A DNA stretch of 64,000 nt from Nocardioides sp. (lineage in GTDB: Bacteria; Actinomycetota; Actinomycetes; Propionibacteriales; Nocardioidaceae), in NCBI RefSeq assembly GCF_030149505.1, contig NZ_JASBRN010000012.1:62001-126000 (forward strand). Direction: 5' to 3'. Made by a program: the position numbers and the translations under genes. Below, piece after piece: positions 1 through 8,373 of this stretch; the first letter of the stretch is position 1; the number at the start of each line of letters is the position of its first letter. The notes under the pieces were generated by a model. That model did not search any database, had not been told where the DNA came from, and worked only from the letters and a program-made list of their open reading frames with translations.

Positions 1-650
1 AGCGCCTCGCCCCACTTCTCGTTGACCACCGCGTCGACGGCGTTCTCGATCTGCGGTGCCATCACGCCGAGGTGGATCGGCGGCACCTCGGTCGTGAGCG
101 GCACGAAGTCGTCCTCGTCCAGCGGCAGCCGCTTGGCCACCGCCTTGCCCACGGCCAGCTCACCGGCGGCGACCCGGTCCCAGATCTCCTGGTTCTGCGG
201 GAGCTGGCCGGGCGCGTAACGACGGTAGGTCGCCGGGTCCACGGCGGCGAGGTTCAGCACGCGGTTCTCGATCGAGACCTGCAGCAAGCTGAACCGTTCC
301 ACGGCCGCCACGCCCTCGATCGCCTCGATCGCGGCCACGGTCTCGTCGTCGATCGTGTCCTGCGCCTGCACGACGATGTCCGCGGTGCGCGGCAGGCTCT
401 TGAACCGCCCCGGCGGATCAACGGCGTACGCCGGGTCCAGGCCGACCACGCCCGGCTGCGCCGACGGCTGCGCCACGGCGTCCCCGCTGCCAGCGGCGCC
501 GTCCGACACCGGGGCCCGCGGGTCGTCGATGGCGGTCTCACCCGCGCTGCACGCGGCCAGCAGGACCGAGCCGACCACGGCCGAGGCGAGGGCAGTGCGC
601 AGCGCCACCGGACCGCGGAACCGGCCGGCGGTGGGTCCTGGTCGCCGCAC
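1..650 (-). CDS. Secreted lipoprotein of unknown function, C-terminus beyond window
   Basis: Absent from the ORF track because it begins with GTG and runs off the left edge; I translated it from the reverse strand. The N-terminus is Arg-rich, followed by a hydrophobic stretch and a lipobox (LLAAC), so a lipid-anchored extracytoplasmic protein is expected. The mature part begins with an Asp/Ala/Pro-rich linker, then a folded-looking domain containing VVQAQDTIDDETVAAIEAIE and GELAVGKAVAKRLPL, which faintly recalls the periplasmic core of MacB/FtsX-type proteins. GTG codons lie at 656 and 650; 650 is preferred because GGAGG lies 9 nt upstream. A -10-like TACCCT lies at 686-691. The function is not recognised. 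Confidence 0.7.
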   Translation of the reverse strand, partial: MRRPGPTAGRFRGPVALRTALASAVVGSVLLAACSAGETAIDDPRAPVSDGAAGSGDAVAQPSAQPGVVGLDPAYAVDPPGRFKSLPRTADIVVQAQDTIDDETVAAIEAIEGVAAVERFSLLQVSIENRVLNLAAVDPATYRRYAPGQLPQNQEIWDRVAAGELAVGKAVAKRLPLDEDDFVPLTTEVPPIHLGVMAPQIENAVDAVVNEKWGEA

Positions 651-757
651 GCGCACGGTCCTCCCCTGGTCTGCCTGACATCCAGGGTAGGCGGCGGCGA
701 CGAACGCCACAGGTGATCGTCCGACCTGACCGCTCGCGCACGCCTAGGGTGGGCGCC

Positions 758-1609
758 GTGCCCGCCACCTCAGCCGACCGCCTGGTCGAGCACGTCGCCC
801 GCCTGGGCGAGGAGCACCCGCCCATCCCGCTGGACGCCGTCGACCTGACCGTGCGGGACCCGCTGGCCTTCGAGGCGCGGTTCGGGCACGTCCTCGACTA
901 CATGGCGCGCGTGGAGCTCGAGGTCGACCGCAACGTCCTCGAGCTCACCACGATGCTGCCGGACCCGCCCGAGGTGGACGTCTTCTTCTACCGCGACGTC
1001 TGGCAGCCGCAGGAGATCCAGCACGGCCGGATCCTCGACGCGCTGCAGGTGCGGCTGGGCCGCCAGCCCGCCGACGCCGACCTCGACTCGATCGGCACGA
1101 AGCTCAAGGTGCTGGGAGCGCTGGCGCACCTCGGGCCGTTCCAGGACGTGTGCCGGATGCTCTACTACGTGACCGGCATGGCCACCGAGCGCTCCGCGGT
1201 GCTGGCCTACAACCTGCTCCACGACGGTGTCCGCGAGATGGGCGAGACCGCCATCGCCGAGACCGTCATCGCGCCGATCAAGCGCCAGGAGCCCGGGCAC
1301 TACGCCTTCTACCAGCTCTCCGCCCGCGGCCTGTGGGCCGAGCTGGCGCCCTGGCAGCGCTTCCTCGTGCGGCTGATGAGGCGCCTCTCCTTCTCCCCGG
1401 TCGGCGCCAACAACCCCGAGCAGCTGGCCGACTTCGGCGACGTCATGCGCACCCTGCACATCGACGAGGACTCCGACTTCACCGCCCAGATCGCCCGGGT
1501 CGAGATGGAGCTGTTGTGGGCCCGCGACAAGGGGCTCCCCGTCCCGCCGTACGTCACCCGCGCCTTCACCGAGGCCCTCGAGCTCGCCCGGGCCCGCGCC
1601 GCCGCCTGA
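758..1609 (+). CDS. Ferritin-like di-iron protein, acyl-ACP desaturase-like
   Basis: 283 residues, mostly helical. Two spaced ExxH motifs (EIQHG near residue 87, EPGHY near residue 182) plus intervening Glu residues (ATERS) match the di-iron carboxylate site of the ferritin-like superfamily that includes stearoyl-ACP desaturases. The likely role is an oxygen-dependent oxidase or desaturase on a lipid-like substrate; this is inference from the metal-site pattern only. The ORF track starts at 713, but GTG 758 is preferred: a TAGGGT box at 745-750 sits 7 nt upstream, implying a leaderless mRNA, and the extra 15 residues look non-native. It is convergent with the TetR gene downstream. Confidence 0.7.
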   Translation: MPATSADRLVEHVARLGEEHPPIPLDAVDLTVRDPLAFEARFGHVLDYMARVELEVDRNVLELTTMLPDPPEVDVFFYRDVWQPQEIQHGRILDALQVRLGRQPADADLDSIGTKLKVLGALAHLGPFQDVCRMLYYVTGMATERSAVLAYNLLHDGVREMGETAIAETVIAPIKRQEPGHYAFYQLSARGLWAELAPWQRFLVRLMRRLSFSPVGANNPEQLADFGDVMRTLHIDEDSDFTAQIARVEMELLWARDKGLPVPPYVTRAFTEALELARARAAA

Positions 1610-1614
1610 GCCGG

Positions 1615-1706
1615 GCAAGGTTCATCGGCCGGCCGACAGACCTTGCCCCCGGCCGATGGAAGGTCATCGTCCAACGGCAAGGTTCATCGGCCGGCCGATG
1701 AACCTT
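1615..1706. repeat. Palindromic repeat cluster between convergent genes
   Basis: The segment 1679-1706 is a perfect 28-bp palindrome with half-site AAGGTTCATCGGCC. A second, partial copy lies at 1615-1646, sharing the same first 20 bases (1617-1636 versus 1679-1698) and closed by GCAAGG/CCTTGC ends. A degenerate third element (GGCCGATGGAAGGTC) lies between them. The position between two convergent genes fits a bidirectional terminator, although there is no T-run; a protein-binding site or an extragenic repeat family is also possible. Confidence 0.7.
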
Positions 1707-1714
1707 CCGACGAC

Positions 1715-2284
1715 CTACCCCAGGACCCGGGCGGCGATCCAGGCGATCGACTCGGCGGTCTGCGCCGGGGGGGCCGAGGGCTGCATGACGTGGGAGAGGA
1801 CGACCCGCACGACCATGTCGATGGCGGCGTCGAGGTGCTCCCCGGCGATGGCCACGTCGTAGGGGACGATCCGCTCGGCGATGACGGCCTTGGCCGCGAC
1901 GAGCAGCGACTCGGCGTGCGTGGTGAGCAGCGGCAGCAGCTCGGTGTCGGCGCCGTGGGTGGCCGAGACGACCGCGTGCAGCAGGTCGTTGCCCTGGGCG
2001 TGCTCGAGGACGTGCTCGGCCGAGGTGCGGATCGCGGCGACCAGGTCCTCGGGGTGGGCGTCGAAGGCCTCGGTGACCACGCCGAGGAAGCGGTCGAGCT
2101 CGCGCAGGATCATCGCCTCGGCGAGACCGGGCTTGGTGCCGACCTCGTTGTAGACGGTCTGCCGGGAGACCCCGACGACCTCGGCGAGGCGGGCCATGGT
2201 GACCTGCGACCAGCCGACCTCGCCGGTCAGCCGCACGGCGGCGTCGACGACGCGCTCCCGCATCGTCGCCGCTCCCTCGCTCAC
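1715..2284 (-). CDS. TetR family transcriptional regulator, probably of the alk operon
   Basis: 189 residues. The N-terminal helix-turn-helix reads MARLAEVVGVSRQTVYNEVGTK, a standard TetR DNA-binding domain; the C-terminal helical domain would bind an effector. GTG 2284 is chosen over the track start at 2329 because a TAGACT box (2292-2297 on this strand) is 7 nt upstream, suggesting a leaderless transcript. It lies 86 bp downstream of the ferredoxin gene in the same orientation as alkB. AlkU-type TetR genes commonly follow alkB-rubredoxin genes in actinobacteria, so control of the alkane operon through the inverted repeat at 4062-4094 is a reasonable inference. Confidence 0.85.
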   Translation of the reverse strand: MSEGAATMRERVVDAAVRLTGEVGWSQVTMARLAEVVGVSRQTVYNEVGTKPGLAEAMILRELDRFLGVVTEAFDAHPEDLVAAIRTSAEHVLEHAQGNDLLHAVVSATHGADTELLPLLTTHAESLLVAAKAVIAERIVPYDVAIAGEHLDAAIDMVVRVVLSHVMQPSAPPAQTAESIAWIAARVLG

Positions 2285-2370
2285 GCGGCCCAGTCTAGGA
2301 ACTGGGTGGCTGAGCGTGAGCGAGGGCACGGCGTCGTACGGCGGGGCGGTGGTGGTGCGGGGTGCCCGGG

Positions 2371-2577
2371 TCAGTCGACCAGGCTCAGGGCCAGCACGGG
2401 GCAGGCCTGCGTGGCGGCGTGGACGTGCGCGCGGTCGGGCTCGGGGACGTCCTCGGAGAGGACGTGGACCATCTCCACGCCGTCGTCGTCCTCACGGACC
2501 TCGAAGTAGTCCGAGGCCATCGCCTCGCACATGCCGAGGCCCTCGCAGGTGCCGAGGTCGGCGATGATCCGCGGCAT
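2371..2577 (-). CDS. Small ferredoxin, 3Fe-4S type
   Basis: 68 residues. The cluster-binding pattern is C11-x5-C17 with a distal CP at 59-60 (ACPVLAL), and the usual middle cysteine position of a 4Fe-4S cluster is not filled, so a 3Fe-4S cluster as in P450-associated actinobacterial ferredoxins is expected. The ATG overlaps the alkB stop as TGATG, so the two are translationally coupled. The likely role is electron delivery in the alkane hydroxylase system alongside the fused rubredoxin. The ORF track shows it only as the tail of a long out-of-frame ORF starting at 4056. Confidence 0.85.
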   Translation of the reverse strand: MPRIIADLGTCEGLGMCEAMASDYFEVREDDDGVEMVHVLSEDVPEPDRAHVHAATQACPVLALSLVD

Positions 2578-4028
2578 CAGGAGACCTCGCTCGGGCTCAG
2601 CGGGACGAAGTCGACCTTCTCGCGCACGCCGCAGTCGGGGCAGCACCAGTCGTCGGGGATGTCCTTCCAGGCGGTGCCGGCCGCGAAGCCCTCGAGCTCG
2701 TTGCCCACGGCGACCTCGTAGGTGTAGGAGCAGCCCGGGCAGCGAGCGGCCAGCACCTCGTCGGTCTGCGTGGCGGCGGCAGCCGCGGCAGCCACCTCGG
2801 CGGCGGTGGGGGCCAGCTCGCGGACCGGCGGCGGGTACTTCGCGAGGATCTTGTCGCGCTTGCGGGGGCTGAGGTTGGCCCGCGTCAGGTCGCCGTCGAA
2901 GTGGGCGAGCACCCGCTGGTCCATGACCCGGCGGAAGAGCGGCGGGACCAGGCTGAGCACGATCATGCCAGCGTACCCGGTGGGCAGCACGGGGCTCTCC
3001 TCGAAGTCGCGCAGCGTCTGGTAGCGACGGGTCGGGTTCGCGTGGTGGTCGCTGTGGCGCTGCAGGTGGTAGAGCAGCACGTTGGTGGCGATGTTGTTGG
3101 AGTTCCACGAGTGCGAGGGGTCGACCCGCTCGTAGCGCTGGCGCTCGCCGGAGCCGACCTTCTGGCGCAGCATCCCGTAGTGCTCCATGTAGTTGACGAC
3201 CTCGAGCAGCGAGAAGCCGATGACCGCCTGCACCACGAGGAAGGGCAGGATCGAGGGGCCGAGCCAGACCACCAGCGCACCCCAGAGCACGACCGACATC
3301 AGCCAGGCGTTGAGCACGTCGTTGCCGAGGTGGAACGGGTGGGTCTTCTTGCGCTGGTAGCGCTTGGCCTCCAGCTCCCAGGCGCTCTTGAGCGACCCGG
3401 CGACGGTGCGCGGCCAGAACTGGTAGAAGTTCTCGCCCATCCGGCTCGAGGCAGGGTCCTCGGGGGTGGCGACGCGGACGTGGTGGCCGCGGTTGTGCTC
3501 GATGTAGAAGTGGCCGTAGAAGACCTGCGCCAGCGCGATCTTGGCCAGCCAGCGCTCGTTGGCCTCGCGCTTGTGGCCCAGCTCGTGGGCGGTGTTGATG
3601 CCGATGCCGCCGATGCAACCGATGGAGATGGCCAGGCCCAGCTTGCCGAGGGTGCTGAGCTCCTCCATGCCGAAGGGCGTCCCGCCGGCGATGAGGTACA
3701 TCGCGGCGACGAACCCGGCGTACTGGATCGGCAGGAAGAGGTAGGTCACCCACCGGTAGTACTTGTCGTTCTCCAGCGCCTCGATCGCGTCGTCGGGCGG
3801 GTTGGAGCGGTCGAGACCCGCGACCAGGTCGATCGCGGGGACGACACCCAGGATCACGATCGGACCGATCCACAGCCACACGGTCCAGTCGGTGGCGGCG
3901 TACAGCCCGACGGCGAGGAACGCCAGGGAGGGCACCACCAGGCCGATCAGCCACAGGTAGCGCTTCGTGTCCTTCCAGGCCTCGGTCGACCCCGCGGGGA
4001 CCGTGCTGTTCGGGATCGTCTCGGACAT
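2577..4028 (-). CDS. alkB: Alkane 1-monooxygenase fused to rubredoxin
   Basis: 483 residues. This is a membrane non-haem di-iron enzyme that hydroxylates the terminal carbon of alkanes. The three histidine boxes are present (HELGHK near 148, HNRGHH near 178, LQRHSDHH near 322), as is the AlkB-typical NYMEHYG motif. Several hydrophobic segments fill the first half. After an Ala-rich linker, the last 60 residues form a rubredoxin (CPGC and CPDCG), so the electron carrier is fused to the hydroxylase, a known actinobacterial arrangement. ATG 4028 is preferred over GTG 4034 because AGGAGG is 5 nt upstream. It is the first gene of an operon with the ferredoxin. Confidence 0.95.
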   Translation of the reverse strand: MSETIPNSTVPAGSTEAWKDTKRYLWLIGLVVPSLAFLAVGLYAATDWTVWLWIGPIVILGVVPAIDLVAGLDRSNPPDDAIEALENDKYYRWVTYLFLPIQYAGFVAAMYLIAGGTPFGMEELSTLGKLGLAISIGCIGGIGINTAHELGHKREANERWLAKIALAQVFYGHFYIEHNRGHHVRVATPEDPASSRMGENFYQFWPRTVAGSLKSAWELEAKRYQRKKTHPFHLGNDVLNAWLMSVVLWGALVVWLGPSILPFLVVQAVIGFSLLEVVNYMEHYGMLRQKVGSGERQRYERVDPSHSWNSNNIATNVLLYHLQRHSDHHANPTRRYQTLRDFEESPVLPTGYAGMIVLSLVPPLFRRVMDQRVLAHFDGDLTRANLSPRKRDKILAKYPPPVRELAPTAAEVAAAAAAATQTDEVLAARCPGCSYTYEVAVGNELEGFAAGTAWKDIPDDWCCPDCGVREKVDFVPLSPSEVS

Positions 4029-4041
4029 CTCCACCTCCTGC

Positions 4042-4102
4042 GGTGACGGGTGTCACCTCATCTGCTTGACAAGAAGATAGGGAATGTCAAGCAGGTTGAC
4101 AA
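4042..4102 (-). promoter_or_regulatory. alkB promoter with operator-like inverted repeat
   Basis: Read on the minus strand there is a -35 TTGTCA (4097-4102), a 17-nt spacer and a -10 TATCTT (4074-4079). A perfect 10-bp inverted repeat, CTGCTTGACA and TGTCAAGCAG (4062-4071 and 4085-4094, 13-nt centre), covers the -10 and the spacer, the expected place for a repressor. A second palindrome, GGTGAC/GTCACC, lies at 4042-4057 just before the ribosome binding site. The stretch is markedly AT-richer than its surroundings. A TetR repressor encoded downstream is the obvious candidate ligand. Confidence 0.7.
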
Positions 4103-4143
4103 GAGGTATGTGTTTGTAAATCTCTCCGTCGGCGGGCGACCCC

Positions 4144-4521
4144 TCACCGCTTCCGAGACGTACGCCGGGCCGCGTCGACGGCCCGCGCGGCCTGTTCTGC
4201 CAGCGCGGGGGCTCCCAGGCAGCGGAACCGCGCGACGTGGGTCGCCGTGCGCAGCCCCACCGACCGCTGCACCACGCCACCGCCCAGCTCGACCCCGGCC
4301 ACGTCGACCAGGTCCAGCGTGAGCGTGCCGGCTCCCGCTCCCACGCGGTGCGGGACGAAGGTGGCGTGCAGGGACGTGAGTGTCAGCCGGCCCTGCACCC
4401 ACACCGGTCCCCGGGCGAGCAGGAAGGCCTGGAGGGCCACGTCACTGCGGCTCGTGCCCGCGCCGCGCAGCGTCTCCACCAGCAGGTGGCCGGCGCGCGA
4501 GCCGAGGACCCCGTAGGACAT
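4144..4521 (-). CDS. Conserved small protein with GRAM-like fold, function unknown
   Basis: 125 residues starting MSYGVLGSRAGHLL. The ORF track buries it at the end of an antisense shadow of the glucokinase gene (4144-5226). The alternation of beta-like strands, with WVQGRLTLTSLHATFVPH, resembles the GRAM/PH-like pattern in which a short domain places lipids or peptides at membranes, but this is weak. There are no cysteines arranged for metal and no signal peptide. It is divergent from ppgK, with about 120 bp between the starts. Confidence 0.55.
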   Translation of the reverse strand: MSYGVLGSRAGHLLVETLRGAGTSRSDVALQAFLLARGPVWVQGRLTLTSLHATFVPHRVGAGAGTLTLDLVDVAGVELGGGVVQRSVGLRTATHVARFRCLGAPALAEQAARAVDAARRTSRKR

Positions 4522-4651
4522 GGCACCAGGCTGCGCGCCCCACGGGCGGCCACCAGGGACCTTGGTCACTGGTCCAGCCCGCTGGTCTCGTGAAGATCCG
4601 TGCGGACGCAACGGTTGCCCCGACGGCACCCGCCGCGGTGGGATGGCCCCG

Positions 4652-5413
4652 ATGAGTGCGCTCCCCCTCGGCATCGACTTCGGTGGCACCGGCATCAAGG
4701 GTGCCCCCGTCGACCTCGACTCCGGTGACTTCGCGGTCGAGCGCGTCCGCATCCCTACTCCCCGGCCGGCCACGCCGGACGCGGTGGCAGCGGTCTTCGT
4801 CGAACTGCTCGCCGCGTTCCCCGAGGCCGGCGGCCCGGTCGGCGTCACGGTCCCCGGGATCGTCCGGCACGGCGTGGTCGGCTCCGCGGCCAACATCGAC
4901 GACTCCTGGGTCGGGGTCGACGCCGACGCGCTCTTCAGCGAGGCCACATCCCGCGAGGTGCACGTCGTCAACGACGCGGACGCCGCCGGCCTCGCCGAGG
5001 TGCGGTACGGCGCCGCCGCGGGCCGCCGTGGCCTGGTCATCCTCACGACCCTCGGCACCGGCATCGGCTCGGCGATGGTCCACGACGGGGTGCTCGTGCC
5101 CAACTCCGAGCTCGGCCACCTGCTGGTCGGCGGGGCGATCGGCGGGGCTGTCGCCGAGGAGCGGGCCTCCAACCGGGCCCGCGAGAGCGAGGACCTCTCG
5201 ATGGAGGAGTGGGCGGCCCGGCTCACGGACTACTACCGCCACCTCGAGCGGCTCTTCTCCCCCGACCTCTTCCTGGTCGGTGGCGGCATCAGCAAGCGGT
5301 CCGAGGAGTTCCTCCCGCTGCTGGAGATCGACACCGAGATCATCCCGGCGACCCTGCGCAACAAGGCGGGCGTCGTCGGGGCCGCGCTCCACGCCGTCCA
5401 CGCGGCCGGGTGA
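4652..5413 (+). CDS. ppgK: Polyphosphate-dependent glucokinase
   Basis: About 253 residues, the normal size for the family. It phosphorylates glucose using polyphosphate (and usually ATP), feeding glucose-6-phosphate into glycolysis and the pentose phosphate pathway. The phosphate-binding loop GIDFGGTGIKGAPVDL near the N-terminus is diagnostic of PpgK within the ROK sugar kinases; VVNDADAAGLAE carries the catalytic Asp, and LGTGIGSA the second phosphate motif. ATG 4652 is chosen; ATG 4643 is in frame 9 nt upstream and equally possible. The next gene starts within its stop codon (GTGA). Confidence 0.9.
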   Translation: MSALPLGIDFGGTGIKGAPVDLDSGDFAVERVRIPTPRPATPDAVAAVFVELLAAFPEAGGPVGVTVPGIVRHGVVGSAANIDDSWVGVDADALFSEATSREVHVVNDADAAGLAEVRYGAAAGRRGLVILTTLGTGIGSAMVHDGVLVPNSELGHLLVGGAIGGAVAEERASNRARESEDLSMEEWAARLTDYYRHLERLFSPDLFLVGGGISKRSEEFLPLLEIDTEIIPATLRNKAGVVGAALHAVHAAG

Positions 5414-6117
5414 GACCGGTGCGCACGTCGGAGACCGAGGAGCCCCCGGGCCCTGACCCGCTCGTGCGCGACGACACCGTGCTCGACGAGAGCCCGCGGG
5501 CCGCCTCCCGTCCCGGTGCGCGACGCACCGTGCTGGTCGTGCTGCCGCTCCTGGTCGGGCTCGCGGTCACCGGCGGGATGGGCGGCCGGCTGCTCCTCGG
5601 GGAGACCGAGCCCGCCTCGGCGACCGGATCCGTGACCTGCTGGGACGGCGAGGAGGTCGATGCTCCCGAGCAGTGCGGGCGCCCGCGGGGCACCGACGGC
5701 CTCACCCGGGTGTTCCCCTCCTTCCGGCCCGACCAGCTCGAGTGCGTCGACGAGCTCGAGCGCAACCCGACCTACACCCGCCCGGCCATGTGGACCTGCA
5801 CGCAGAACGTCCGCGGTCGTCCCGTCGTGGTCACCTACAGCGAGGTCACCGCTCGGAAGCCGGCGGTGCGGTTCTTCGACGACCTCCACGGCGAGGACGC
5901 GCGCGGGGTGGTCCGGACCCTGCGCGGCGGCGCGACGGCGTACGTCTGGACGCCGCAGGCGACCGACGACGGCGCGTGGGAGGGCAGCCTGCTGCTGCGC
6001 GAGGGCCCGTACGCCGTCACGGTGCGCGCCGAGCTGCGCAGCGACGCCGCCCGCGCGCTGGAGCGGCAGGTGCTCGTCCGGACGCCCGAGGAGTGGCGCG
6101 CCGACCCGACGGAGTGA
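5410..6117 (+). CDS. Single-pass membrane protein with extracytoplasmic domain, unknown function
   Basis: 235 residues, starting at GTG 5410 overlapping the ppgK stop (GTG 5419 is an alternative). A charged cytoplasmic tail of about 38 residues is followed by one membrane segment (TVLVVLPLLVGLAVTGGMGG) and an exported domain containing four cysteines (SVTCWDG, PEQCGRP, QLECVDE, WTCTQN) that probably form two disulfides. No family was recognised. Coupling with ppgK suggests co-expression only. Confidence 0.65.
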   Translation: MRPVRTSETEEPPGPDPLVRDDTVLDESPRAASRPGARRTVLVVLPLLVGLAVTGGMGGRLLLGETEPASATGSVTCWDGEEVDAPEQCGRPRGTDGLTRVFPSFRPDQLECVDELERNPTYTRPAMWTCTQNVRGRPVVVTYSEVTARKPAVRFFDDLHGEDARGVVRTLRGGATAYVWTPQATDDGAWEGSLLLREGPYAVTVRAELRSDAARALERQVLVRTPEEWRADPTE

Positions 6118-6135
6118 GCGTCGGCGGCGTGGAGC

Positions 6136-7527
6136 TCAGCCCTCCCGGATCGCGGTGGCCACCGCGGTCGGGACGTCGGGGTGGAAGACGCTGGGGATGA
6201 TGAAGTCGGGGTTGAGCTGGTCGTCGGTGACGACGCCGGCGATCGCGGCGGCTGCCCGCAGCATCATGTCGACGGAGACGTCGGTGGCGCGGGCGTCGAG
6301 CAGGCCGCGGAAGACGCCGGGGAAGGCGAGCACGTTGTTGATCTGGTTGGGGTAGTCCGAGCGGCCCGAGGCCACGACCGCGGCGTACCTCGCCGCGTCG
6401 GCGGGATCGACCTCCGGGTCGGGGTTGGCCAGGGCGAAGACGACCGGCTGCTCGGCCATGTCGGCGATCCACTCGGCCTGGAGCACGCCCGGGGCCGATA
6501 CGCCGATGAACACGTCGGCGCCGTCCAGCGCGGCCCGGAGGTCGCCGCGCACGCGGCGGGGGTTGGTGGCGGCGGCGAGCTGGGCCTTGGCCGGCGGCAG
6601 CGTCTCGTCGTCGGCCGACAGACAGCCCTCCTTGTCGAAGACCACGACGTCGGTGACCCCGGCGGCGATCATGAGCGTGACGATGGCGGTGCCCGCAGCA
6701 CCGGCACCTGCGACCACCGCGCGGACCGAGCCGAGCTCCTTCCCGACCACGCGCATTGCGTTGGTGAGGGCGGCCAGGACCACGATCGCGGTGCCGTGCT
6801 GGTCGTCGTGGAAGACCGGGATGTCGAGGGTCTCGCGCAGCCGGCGCTCGATCTCGAAGCAGCGCGGGGCGGCGATGTCCTCGAGGTTGATCCCGCCGAA
6901 CCCGGGGGCGATCAGCTGCACCGCGCGCACGATCTCGTCGGTGTCCTGGGAGTCCAGGCAGATCGGCCAGGCGTCGATGTCGGCGAACCGCTTGAAGAGC
7001 GCCGCCTTGCCCTCCATCACCGGCAGCGCCGCGCCGGGGCCGATGTTGCCGAGCCCGAGCACGGCCGAGCCGTCGGTCACGACCGCCACGGAGTTGCCCT
7101 TCACGGTCAGCCGGCGCACGTCCTCGGGGTGCTCGGCCAGCGCGAGGCTGACCCGCCCGACGCCGGGGGTGTAGGCCATCGACAGGTCGTCGCGGTTGCG
7201 CAGCGGCACCTTGGACGAGACCTCGATCTTGCCGCCGATGTGCAGCAGGAAAACCCGGTCGCTGGTCTTGTGCACCGTCACGCCGGGCTGCGCGGCGGCC
7301 GCCGCCTGCAGCCGCTCGGCGTGCTCGGCGTCGGCGGCCGAGCAGGTCACGTCGACGACGAGCCGCTCGTGGCTCGACTCCGCGACGTCGATGCCGGTGA
7401 CGATCCCGCCGACCTCCGAGATCGCGGTGGCCACCCGTCCGACCACGCCGTGGTCGGGCGCGGTGTGCAGGCGCATGGTGATGGAGTACGACGACGTGGT
7501 GGCTGCTCGGCCGGCGGTCGGGGTCAC
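6136..7527 (-). CDS. NAD-dependent malic enzyme with N-terminal ACT domain
   Basis: About 463 residues. It decarboxylates malate to pyruvate, linking the TCA cycle to pyruvate supply. The N-terminal 75 residues (SYSITMRLHTAPDHGVVGRV) form an ACT-type regulatory domain; the malic enzyme proper follows with YTPGVGRVS, the catalytic-region LGLGNIGPGAALPVMEGKA, the metal site FHDDQHGTAIV and the Rossmann motif VAGAGAAGTAI. It is short and bacterial-type, without a phosphotransacetylase tail. GTG 7527 (after GGAGAG) is preferred; the track start at 7626 and a GTG at 7578 are possible. Confidence 0.9.
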   Translation of the reverse strand: MTPTAGRAATTSSYSITMRLHTAPDHGVVGRVATAISEVGGIVTGIDVAESSHERLVVDVTCSAADAEHAERLQAAAAAQPGVTVHKTSDRVFLLHIGGKIEVSSKVPLRNRDDLSMAYTPGVGRVSLALAEHPEDVRRLTVKGNSVAVVTDGSAVLGLGNIGPGAALPVMEGKAALFKRFADIDAWPICLDSQDTDEIVRAVQLIAPGFGGINLEDIAAPRCFEIERRLRETLDIPVFHDDQHGTAIVVLAALTNAMRVVGKELGSVRAVVAGAGAAGTAIVTLMIAAGVTDVVVFDKEGCLSADDETLPPAKAQLAAATNPRRVRGDLRAALDGADVFIGVSAPGVLQAEWIADMAEQPVVFALANPDPEVDPADAARYAAVVASGRSDYPNQINNVLAFPGVFRGLLDARATDVSVDMMLRAAAAIAGVVTDDQLNPDFIIPSVFHPDVPTAVATAIREG

Positions 7528-7682
7528 CTCGCCACTCTCCGCCGGGGTCGCGGTTACCGGCAAGTCACGCGTGACCACTATGACCGGACCACTGGCGGCG
7601 CACCGAGCGTGGCCGGCCCGCCACACCCGGTCGGTCTGACGTCGCTGTGACCGCCCTCACATTTTTGCACCCTTGAACGCTT

Positions 7683-7697
7683 AGTGCAGAATGCACT
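7683..7697. promoter_or_regulatory. Palindrome at the TetR start, probable operator
   Basis: AGTGCA-GAA-TGCACT is a perfect 6-bp inverted repeat with a 3-nt spacer. It covers one candidate ATG (7691) and lies just before ATG 7700, in the short, comparatively AT-rich divergent region between malic enzyme and the TetR gene. Autoregulation by the TetR protein is the simplest reading. Confidence 0.55.
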
Positions 7698-7699
7698 CC

Positions 7700-8329
7700 A
7701 TGGCCATGAGTGCAGCACGCACCCTCGGGGGGCGGGTGCAGAAGCAGGAGCAGACGCGTCGCCGCATCGTGCGGTGCGCCCAGCGCCTGTGCCTGGAGGC
7801 CGGCTTCGACGGCTTCACCATGGACGAACTGGCCACACAGGCCGAGGTCTCGCGCCGCACCCTGTTCAACTACTTCCCGAGCAAGGTCGACGCCGTCCTC
7901 GGGGGCGGCGAGCCCCCTGACTTCTCATCCCCCGAACTCGCTCCGATCGCCGAGACCTTCCGTTCGGGCGGTCCGCACGGCCGGCTGGTCGACGACCTGG
8001 GCGAGCTCACACGGCAGCTACTCGCGTCGCAGACGATCGACCGCGAGGCGGCGCGATCGCGTCGCGATGTGCTGACCGCCTCGCCGCGGCTGATCACCGT
8101 CATCCACGAGCGCTTCGAGGAGGTCGCCGAGCAGATCGTCGGCCTGATCCTCGAACGCGAGGGCGCGGACTTCGGGACCGTGCGCGCCCGACTCGCGGTC
8201 GGCCAGCTCATCGCGGTCTTCGACGTCGCACTGGAGTCCTTCAGCCGGGGCGCCGCCGACGATCCGGAACTCGCTGAACTCTTCCTCGACCACGTCCGCT
8301 TGGCCGGAGATCTGTTCACCGCGCCTTGA
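7700..8329 (+). CDS. TetR family regulator of the adjacent MMPL transporter
   Basis: 209 residues from ATG 7700. ATG 7691 lies inside a palindrome and ATG 7706 is also in frame. The DNA-binding helix-turn-helix is typical (FTMDELATQAEVSRRTLFNYFPSK). The C-terminal ligand domain is helical with no recognised signature. The MMPL gene starts 44 bp downstream in the same direction, so the pair looks like a drug- or lipid-responsive efflux operon in which the regulator also represses itself. Confidence 0.85.
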   Translation: MAMSAARTLGGRVQKQEQTRRRIVRCAQRLCLEAGFDGFTMDELATQAEVSRRTLFNYFPSKVDAVLGGGEPPDFSSPELAPIAETFRSGGPHGRLVDDLGELTRQLLASQTIDREAARSRRDVLTASPRLITVIHERFEEVAEQIVGLILEREGADFGTVRARLAVGQLIAVFDVALESFSRGAADDPELAELFLDHVRLAGDLFTAP

Positions 8330-8373
8330 ACCACCCGTCCACCTGCCGCTCGACCCTCACCTCAGGAGCTTCC

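Noticed and set aside
4144-5226. 360-residue minus-strand ORF over ppgK
   Set aside because: Only the last 125 residues (from ATG 4521) look real; the remainder is antisense of glucokinase.
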